Assembly: GCF_021725675.1 (NCBI RefSeq)
Contig: NZ_JAKJPO010000009.1
Span: 1-64,000 of the forward strand
Source: Marilutibacter chinensis
GTDB taxonomy: Bacteria > Pseudomonadota > Gammaproteobacteria > Xanthomonadales > Xanthomonadaceae
Direction of reading: 5' to 3'
DNA: 64,000 nt
In this document: positions 56,217 to 64,000 of the stretch, in pieces
Numbering within the stretch: the first letter of the stretch is position 1
How the letters are laid out: every line of letters starts with the position of its first letter
Program-made: the position numbers and the translations under genes
Notes under the pieces: model-generated
Told to the model about the DNA's origin: nothing
What the model saw: the letters and a program-made list of their open reading frames with translations, nothing else
Databases searched by the model: none

Positions 56217-56912
56217 ATGATCGACCTGTACTACTGGCCGACGCCGAACGGTCACAAGATCACCCTGTTCCTCGAGGAAGCAGGCCTCGACTACACCGTG
56301 CATCCGGTCGACATCGGTGCCGGCGACCAGTTCAAGCCCGAGTTCCTCGCGATATCGCCGAACAACAAGATGCCTGCGATCGTCGACAACGCGCCGGCCG
56401 ACGGCGGCCTGCCGATCACCGTGTTCGAGTCCGGCGCGATCCTGGTCTACCTGGCCAACAAGACCGGAAAGTTCTTCGGCGCCGACGTGCGCCAGAAAAT
56501 CGAGGTCAACCAGTGGCTGATGTGGCAGATGGGCGGACTCGGCCCGATGACCGGCCAGTACGGGCATTTCCACGTCTACGCGCCCGAACCGATCGCCTAC
56601 GCCCGCGACCGCTACGCGCGCGAGGCCGCGCGCCTGCTCGGCGTGCTCGACAAGCGCCTGGACGGCCGCGACTTCCTCGCCGGCACCCAGTACACCATCG
56701 CCGACATGGCCTGCTATCCGTGGATCGACCCTTACGACAAGGCGCCGATGGACCTGTCCGGCTATCCGAACCTGCGCCGCTGGCGCGCCGCGATCGCCGA
56801 ACGCCCGGCGACCGCCCGCGCCTACGCCGTCGCCGACCGCCACCGGGTACAGCGCGAGATGACAGAGGAAATGCGGCGCAATCTGTTCGGCACGCCGTCG
56901 AAGCCGGACTGA
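56217..56912 (+). CDS. yfcG: YfcG-type glutathione S-transferase (disulfide oxidoreductase)
   Basis: A 231-aa Nu-class GST, very similar to E. coli YfcG over its length: TPNGHKITLFLEEAGLDY, FLAISPNNKMPAIVD, GLPITVFESGAILVYLA, QWLMWQMGGLGPMTGQYGHF and YTIADMACYPWI. This class lacks an active-site Cys and uses bound GSH/GSSG to reduce disulfides and hydroperoxides. The conserved Thr-Pro-Asn at the N-terminus is the GSH-activating region. The start at 56217 matches the family. Confidence 0.92.
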   Translation: MIDLYYWPTPNGHKITLFLEEAGLDYTVHPVDIGAGDQFKPEFLAISPNNKMPAIVDNAPADGGLPITVFESGAILVYLANKTGKFFGADVRQKIEVNQWLMWQMGGLGPMTGQYGHFHVYAPEPIAYARDRYAREAARLLGVLDKRLDGRDFLAGTQYTIADMACYPWIDPYDKAPMDLSGYPNLRRWRAAIAERPATARAYAVADRHRVQREMTEEMRRNLFGTPSKPD

Positions 56913-56929
56913 GCCTATTTTCCGTCCCC

Positions 56930-59365
<2,436 letters not shown>

Positions 59366-59368
59366 GCC

Positions 59369-60196
59369 TTGCGCCCGCGCTCATGGCCGCTGGGACTGGC
59401 GCTGCTGCTGACGTCCATCGATACCGCCGCAACTCAGCCGATCGCGACCGATCAGGAAGCCCGTCGCTGGGCGCAGGCCTTGAGCGTGGCCTCGCCGTAC
59501 AAGATCGGGGCGGCCGCACTGGCCGGTCAGATCCGCTACCGGATCGCCTTCGACGGCATTGATGGCGACCTGCCGGAAACCGGCGAACAGCGAATCGGAG
59601 GCACCGACGGTACCGGACACGAGTTGATCGTCTGTGTCGACTGCGGGCGGGAAGCTGCACCGACGCCGCGGGTACTGGCCGGCTACACCCGTGCCAATGC
59701 CTGGATTGAGAGCGAGGATCCGCGACTGCGCCGTTTCGCCGCACGCAACGACCGCGGCCGCAGCGTCGAGCAACGGATGAAGCGGCTGGCCGATGCGGTC
59801 CGCCGTCACCTGGACGCGGGCATCGACTTCCGCCACTACGACTCGGCCGCGACCGCGTGGGAAAAGCGCAGCGGCGACTGCACCGAGGCCGCACTGCTGC
59901 TGGCGGCGCTGGCGCGCGCCCGCGGCATCCCGACACGGGTCGCATCGGGACTGGCCTACTCCAGCCGCTTCACCGGCCGCTCGCACGTGTTCAGCCCGCA
60001 CGTCTGGGTGCAGGCTTGGGATGGCGAGCGCTGGCGCAGCTACGACGCCGGCCTGTCGGGTTTCGATGCCGGCCACATCGCGGTGCACATCGGCGACGGT
60101 ACCCCGGCCGACTTCCCGCGGATCATCGCGTCATTACGCGCACTGCGGATCGTGGATGCCACCGGCGTCCGCGCGCGGCCGGCGACGGCGGACTAG
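59369..60196 (+). CDS. Secreted transglutaminase-like protein
   Basis: A 275-aa protein. TTG at 59369 is the only start that keeps the signal peptide (RPRSWPLGLALLLTSIDTAA) in frame, and it begins 4 nt after the peptidase stop, implying coupling. The transglutaminase/cysteine-protease core has all three catalytic elements: RSGDCTEAALLL (Cys), RSHVFSPHVWVQAW (His) and WRSYDAGLSGF (Asp). This fold includes peptide cross-linkers and cysteine peptidases, and the activity cannot be decided here. Its stop codon overlaps that of the convergent Cys-rich gene by 3 bp within CTAG. Confidence 0.8.
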   Translation: MRPRSWPLGLALLLTSIDTAATQPIATDQEARRWAQALSVASPYKIGAAALAGQIRYRIAFDGIDGDLPETGEQRIGGTDGTGHELIVCVDCGREAAPTPRVLAGYTRANAWIESEDPRLRRFAARNDRGRSVEQRMKRLADAVRRHLDAGIDFRHYDSAATAWEKRSGDCTEAALLLAALARARGIPTRVASGLAYSSRFTGRSHVFSPHVWVQAWDGERWRSYDAGLSGFDAGHIAVHIGDGTPADFPRIIASLRALRIVDATGVRARPATAD

Positions 60197-60642
60197 CCGG
60201 TCGTCTCCGGCGTCGGATCGATCATCGGCAGCTCCGGCAAATCGCTGTCGTCGACCCAGTCGACATCGCCCGGATCATCGACTCCCCCGACCAGGATGTA
60301 CTCCAGCTCGAGCGACTGTACCGCCTCCCCATTCGGCTCGACCGGGGAACTGGCCGCGCTGGGTACCGCCGGCAAGGTCAGCGCTGGGTGCTGCTCGCCG
60401 GCCATCGCCGTGCCCGCGACCAGGGTCAGCGCGATCGCGGCGAGGCCTGCCGTGCGGCGCGGCACCCGATAGGCGATGCAGACCGGTCCTTGCTGACGTG
60501 ACAGCAACGCACGACGGCCCGCTTCATCGAGACCGTCGAGCGAATGCATCCGCGATCCGCAGTGACCGCAATGCCCACCTATTCCTTCCTGCTCCTGCCG
60601 CGACAACGGACAGGGCCTGTCGATCCTCGGAAACTTCGCCAT
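60193..60642 (-). CDS. Cys-rich-domain membrane protein of unknown function
   Basis: A 149-aa protein. The N-terminal ~60 residues hold a small Cys/His module: PCPL, then GGHCGHCGSRMHSLDGL, then VCIAYR, probably a zinc site. This layout recalls short N-terminal domains of some envelope regulatory proteins in Bacteroidota. One membrane helix follows (TAGLAAIALTLVAGTAMAG, about 79-97), then an acidic, Pro-rich periplasmic tail. The start at 60642 has a GGGGAG SD. It is convergent with the transglutaminase-like gene, sharing CTAG at both stops. Confidence 0.68.
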   Translation of the reverse strand: MAKFPRIDRPCPLSRQEQEGIGGHCGHCGSRMHSLDGLDEAGRRALLSRQQGPVCIAYRVPRRTAGLAAIALTLVAGTAMAGEQHPALTLPAVPSAASSPVEPNGEAVQSLELEYILVGGVDDPGDVDWVDDSDLPELPMIDPTPETTG

Positions 60643-60767
60643 GATCGGGCTCCCCTTCTGTCTGTCGACGGTTCTAGCACGCACCGGGGCGGCCCGGTAC
60701 TTTTGTCGCTTGGTTTCCTCCGCGGGGCGGATCGATGATGGCCACCCCGACCGTCAATGGAACCGAC

Positions 60768-62567
60768 ATGACCAAGCCCCTCGTCCTCGCCATCGCCCTC
60801 GCTTTCGCCGTCCCGTCGCCGGCGCTGGCCCAGCAAGCGCCCGCCGGCGCCGCGCAGCCGTCCAGCCCGGCCTGGGTTGAGCGCAGCAACGAACTGGCGC
60901 AGATCCTGGTCAGGGCGCAGGCTGGGTTCGCCCCTGAGGGCTTCTCGTACATGGGCATCCCGGGCTACGACGAGAAGGTATCCGACCTCGGCCCGGACGT
61001 CGGCGAGCGCTTCCGCAAGGCGATGGCCGACGCGCGTACGCAGCTGCAGGGCAAGCTGCGGCTCGAACGCGACCCGCAGGTCCGCCAGGATCTGGAGCTG
61101 CTGGTGAAAGCCGCCGACGAAGCCGCCGAATCCTCGCGCGTGTACGAAACCTTGACCCTGCCATGGACCGACGTCGCCCAGTTGGAGTTCAGCGGTCTGC
61201 AGAGCCTGCTGTCCGATCAGGTGCAGCCGGAGCGCCGGCAGCACGCGCTGGGGCGGCTCAAGGCCTACGTCGGCATGACCGAAGGCCACGTGCCGATCAC
61301 CGAGCAGGCGATGGCGCGCTACACCGCACGTACCGGCGACGGGACGCTGCTGCGGCCGACGAAGCTCGAGGTCGAGCAGGCGCTGGGCAACAGCGAGACC
61401 TACGTCGAAGGCATCCGCAAGCTGTTCGCAAAGTACGAAATCGCCGATGCGGGCCCCGCGCTGGACGAGATGGAACGCCAGCTCGATGCCTACGCCGACT
61501 GGATGCGCGAGACTGTGCTGCCGGAAGCGCGCACCGACACCGTGTTGCCGCCCGAGCTGTACGCGCTCAACCTCAAGCAGGTCGGCATCGACATCGATCC
61601 GAACGTGCTGATCCAGCGTGCGCAGCTGGAATTCATGGAGACCCGCGCCGCGATGCAGGCGCTGGCGCCGCGGGTGGTGGAGGCGCGCGGCCTGAAGGTC
61701 GCCGATCCCGGCGACTACGTGGCGGTGATCGATGCGCTGAAGCAGGACGTGATCCCGAACGACCAGCTGGAGGCGCGCTATCGCACGGTGATCGACGCGA
61801 TCGACCCGATCATCCGCAGGGAAGGCATCGTCGACGTGCCGAACCGGCCGATGGTGATGCGGCTGGGCACCGAGGCCGAATCCGCCGCCCAGCCGGCGCC
61901 GCACTTCAAGCCCGCACCGCTGGTCGGCAACACCGGCCAGCAGGGCCAGTTCGTGCTACCGGTGACGGTGCCGACCGCCGACGGCGAGGGGCTGGCCTAC
62001 GACGACTTCAACTTCGACGCGGTGCGCTGGACGCTGTCGGCTCACGAGGGCCGGCCGGGCCACGAGCTGCAGTTCACCGCGATGGTCGAGCGCGGCGTGT
62101 CGCTGGCGCGCTCGATATTCGCGTTCAACTCGGTCAACGTCGAAGGCTGGGCGCTGTACGCGGAGGCCGAGATGGTCCCGTACGAGCCGGTCGACGGCCA
62201 GCTGATCGCCTTGCAGTTCCGCCTGCTGCGCGCCGCGCGCGCGATCCTCGACCCGATGCTGAACCTGGGCCTGATCGACCGCGAGCGTGCCGGCGAGGTG
62301 CTGCGCGAGAAGGTCGGGCTGTCGGAGGCGATGACCAAGCAGGAGCTGGACCGGTATACCTTCAACGCGCCGGGCCAGGCGGGCAGCTATTTCTACGGCT
62401 ACTCGCGGATCCTCGAGCTGCGGATGGCGACCGAGCTCGCGCTGGGCGACCGCTTCGACCGCCTCGCCTTCAACAACTTCCTGCTCGACCAGGGCCTGCT
62501 GCCGCCGGACCTGCTGGCCGATGCGGTCAACCGGACCTTCATCCCGGCCCAGCGCAGCAGTCGCTAG
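60768..62567 (+). CDS. DUF885 family secreted putative metallohydrolase
   Basis: A 599-aa protein with a signal peptide (TKPLVLAIALAFAVPSPALAQ). The conserved DUF885 signatures are SAHEGRPGHELQ (about residues 425-436, likely metal-binding His/Glu/His) and VEGWALYAEAEM, with a helical body throughout. The family is annotated as uncharacterised secreted proteins and is related in fold to M3/M32-type peptidases. Here it is one of several secreted peptidases within 6 kb (S9, transglutaminase-like, DUF885). The start at 60768 begins the signal peptide. Confidence 0.87.
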   Translation: MTKPLVLAIALAFAVPSPALAQQAPAGAAQPSSPAWVERSNELAQILVRAQAGFAPEGFSYMGIPGYDEKVSDLGPDVGERFRKAMADARTQLQGKLRLERDPQVRQDLELLVKAADEAAESSRVYETLTLPWTDVAQLEFSGLQSLLSDQVQPERRQHALGRLKAYVGMTEGHVPITEQAMARYTARTGDGTLLRPTKLEVEQALGNSETYVEGIRKLFAKYEIADAGPALDEMERQLDAYADWMRETVLPEARTDTVLPPELYALNLKQVGIDIDPNVLIQRAQLEFMETRAAMQALAPRVVEARGLKVADPGDYVAVIDALKQDVIPNDQLEARYRTVIDAIDPIIRREGIVDVPNRPMVMRLGTEAESAAQPAPHFKPAPLVGNTGQQGQFVLPVTVPTADGEGLAYDDFNFDAVRWTLSAHEGRPGHELQFTAMVERGVSLARSIFAFNSVNVEGWALYAEAEMVPYEPVDGQLIALQFRLLRAARAILDPMLNLGLIDRERAGEVLREKVGLSEAMTKQELDRYTFNAPGQAGSYFYGYSRILELRMATELALGDRFDRLAFNNFLLDQGLLPPDLLADAVNRTFIPAQRSSR

Positions 62568-62665
62568 GCCCGCGCCGCGACGGAGCGGGGCCGGGGCCGG
62601 GGCCGGGACGGCACCGTTGCGGCGGCGTAAAGGGCCTGCGGGACTGCTCGCTATACTCGTCCTCC

Positions 62666-63913
62666 ATGCCCGCGCCGGCCCCGCCCTTGCGAACCGATCC
62701 ACGCCCCGTGCCGTCCCTGGCGATCCTCGCCTACACCGCCACCACGGCATTGGGCCGCGGATGCGGGGCCCAGGCGGACGCGCTGGCGGCCGGCCGCAGT
62801 GGGCTGCGCCACAACGACTTCCCCACCACCGCCCCTGGCGAGCCGCCGCTGGACTGCTGGATCGGCCGCGTCGATGGCCTGGAATCGGCGCCGCTACCGG
62901 CGCAGCTCGCGCAGTGGGAGTGCCGCAACAACCGGCTCGCCTGGATGACCCTGCAGCAGGACGGCGTCGCCGCCGCGGTCGAGGAGGCGATTGCCCGCCA
63001 CGGCCCCGCGCGCGTCGCGCTGGTGGTCGGCACCTCGACCGCGAGCATCGGCGCCAGCGAGGAGGCCTATGCGCGGCTGCAACCCGGCATCGACGGCGCC
63101 CTGCACTTTCCCGACGACCTCGCCCGCCCCCAGATCCACACGCCGCATTCGCTGGGCGCGTTCCTGCAGGAAGCCACCGGCGCGCGCGGGCCGTGCCTGA
63201 CCGTCGCCACCGCCTGTTCTTCGAGCGCCAAGGTGTTCGCGCTGGCCGCGCGGCTGGTCCAGGCCGATCTGGTCGACGCCGCGCTGGTCGGGGGCGTCGA
63301 CACCCTGTGCGGCAGCGTGCTGTTCGGCTTCAACGCGTTGCAGCTGGTGTCGCCGACGCCGTGCCGGCCGTTCGATCTCCACCGCGACGGCCTGTCGCTG
63401 GGCGAGGCCGGCGGCTTCGCCCTGCTCGAACGTGGTCCTGACGCCGCGGCGCTGAGCCTGCGCGGCTACGGAGAGTCCAGCGACGCACACCACATGTCCG
63501 CACCGCATCCCGACGGCCTGGGCGCACGCATGGCCATGCACGACGCGATCGCCCGTGCCGGCATCGACGCCGGCGAGATCGGCTATCTGAACCTGCACGG
63601 CACCGCCACGCCGGCCAACGACCGTGTCGAGGCCGCCGCCGTCGCGGCACTGTTCCCCGACACCCTGCATGCGAGCTCGACCAAGGGCTGGACCGGACAC
63701 ACGCTGGGCGCGGCCGGCGTCGTCGAATCGGTGTTCGCCCTGCTCGCGCTCGAGCGCGGCCTGCTGCCGGGCACGCTCAACAGCGACAGCCCGGATCCGA
63801 CCTGCGGCCCACAGATCCGCTTTAACAACGTGGAGCGCCCGATCCGCTACGCGATGAACAATTCCTTCGGCTTCGGCGGCAACAACGCCTCGCTGGTGTT
63901 CGCACGCGCATGA
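62666..63913 (+). CDS. Beta-ketoacyl-ACP synthase of an aryl-polyene-type locus
   Basis: A 415-aa FabF-type condensing enzyme. The Cys-His-His triad is in TVATACSSSAKVF, NLHGTATPANDR and KGWTGHTLGAAG; NNSFGFGGNNASLVF closes the fold. The sequence style (ILAYTATTALGRG start, LHFPDD, IHTPHSLGAFLQEATG) resembles ketosynthases of aryl-polyene/xanthomonadin clusters. Its stop overlaps the next start (ATGA), where a chain-length-factor-like protein begins; such KS-CLF pairs act as one heterodimer. A TATACT -10-like box at 62652-62657 lies just before the ATG, leaving a very short leader. Confidence 0.85.
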   Translation: MPAPAPPLRTDPRPVPSLAILAYTATTALGRGCGAQADALAAGRSGLRHNDFPTTAPGEPPLDCWIGRVDGLESAPLPAQLAQWECRNNRLAWMTLQQDGVAAAVEEAIARHGPARVALVVGTSTASIGASEEAYARLQPGIDGALHFPDDLARPQIHTPHSLGAFLQEATGARGPCLTVATACSSSAKVFALAARLVQADLVDAALVGGVDTLCGSVLFGFNALQLVSPTPCRPFDLHRDGLSLGEAGGFALLERGPDAAALSLRGYGESSDAHHMSAPHPDGLGARMAMHDAIARAGIDAGEIGYLNLHGTATPANDRVEAAAVAALFPDTLHASSTKGWTGHTLGAAGVVESVFALLALERGLLPGTLNSDSPDPTCGPQIRFNNVERPIRYAMNNSFGFGGNNASLVFARA

Positions 63914-64000
63914 AGACACTGGCCGCCCGCATCGAGGGGATCGGCTTCTGGACCGACGGGCTGCCGTCCTGGCAGGCCGCGCGCACGTATGCACGCACCG
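63910..64000 (+). CDS. Beta-ketoacyl synthase chain-length factor, partial
   Basis: Only the first 30 codons are in the window: MKTLAARIEGIGFWTDGLPS and on. The GIGFW-x-x-GLPSW opening is characteristic of chain-length factors in aryl-polyene clusters. It starts inside the ketosynthase stop codon (ATGA), so the two are translationally coupled. The rest lies beyond the right edge. Confidence 0.75.
   Translation, partial: MKTLAARIEGIGFWTDGLPSWQAARTYART

Noticed and set aside
62587..62606. GGGGCC tandem repeat before the ketosynthase gene
   Set aside because: Only about three units are present in a very GC-rich spacer; too short to call a functional repeat.

Overview
The window is high-GC chromosomal DNA from a gammaproteobacterium, almost certainly of the Xanthomonadaceae/Lysobacteraceae (Xanthomonas, Stenotrophomonas, Lysobacter, Luteimonas group). 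The clues are an Ax21-family outer membrane protein, an OleA closely matching the Xanthomonas enzyme, an sX13-like small RNA beside polA, a long membrane-anchored phosphomannomutase, tyrS placed just before an rRNA promoter, and the first genes of an aryl-polyene (xanthomonadin-type) pigment locus. The genus cannot be fixed from the sequence. No phage, insertion sequence, integrase, CRISPR array or tRNA was seen; most of the window is core genome.

Layout. 1-370: tandem rRNA-type promoters on the minus strand firing off the left edge. 370-7121: tyrS, a murein M23 peptidase, anmK, an RHH protein, ampG and xth, so cell-wall turnover and recycling plus DNA repair. 7227-16089: pyrE, a coiled-coil secreted protein, algC, dut, coaB and coaC (split by one in-frame stop), radC and argS, which partly preserves the E. 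coli pyrE-dut-coaBC-radC neighbourhood. 16201-24657: a SPOR protein, a small membrane protein, a speA-YCII-dehydrogenase operon divergent from speE, glnB, ubiK and comM.

24812-31931 is the accessory part. Three tandem paralogues encode small secreted cysteine proteins. Beside them is a putative RiPP-type cassette: a SagB-like dehydrogenase, a divergent NHLP-related precursor peptide, and a class III cyclase with TPR repeats that converges on the peptide. The cyclase lies in an operon with a cNMP-binding diguanylate cyclase. The peptide and cyclase genes overlap tail to tail over a perfect 16-bp palindrome.

32480-36778: the glyoxylate shunt (aceB, aceA) with a divergent LysR gene. 37179-42735: oleA without oleBCD beside it, a zinc-ribbon protein, a DUF4156 lipoprotein and an M16 peptidase. 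42932-48162: an SDR, trmL, Ax21, an S8 protease with a VWD-like domain, and the sX13-like RNA. 48163-57007: polA, a DUF2782 lipoprotein, an HU protein with a basic tail, uvrD, a putative metallopeptidase, a YqhA-family protein and a YfcG-type GST. 57089-64000: a DPP IV-like peptidase, a transglutaminase-like protein, a Cys-rich membrane protein, a DUF885 protein, then a ketosynthase and the start of its chain-length factor.

Four copies of a REP-like inverted repeat lie between genes. Family identifications rest on recognising motifs by eye and from memory; no database search was run.
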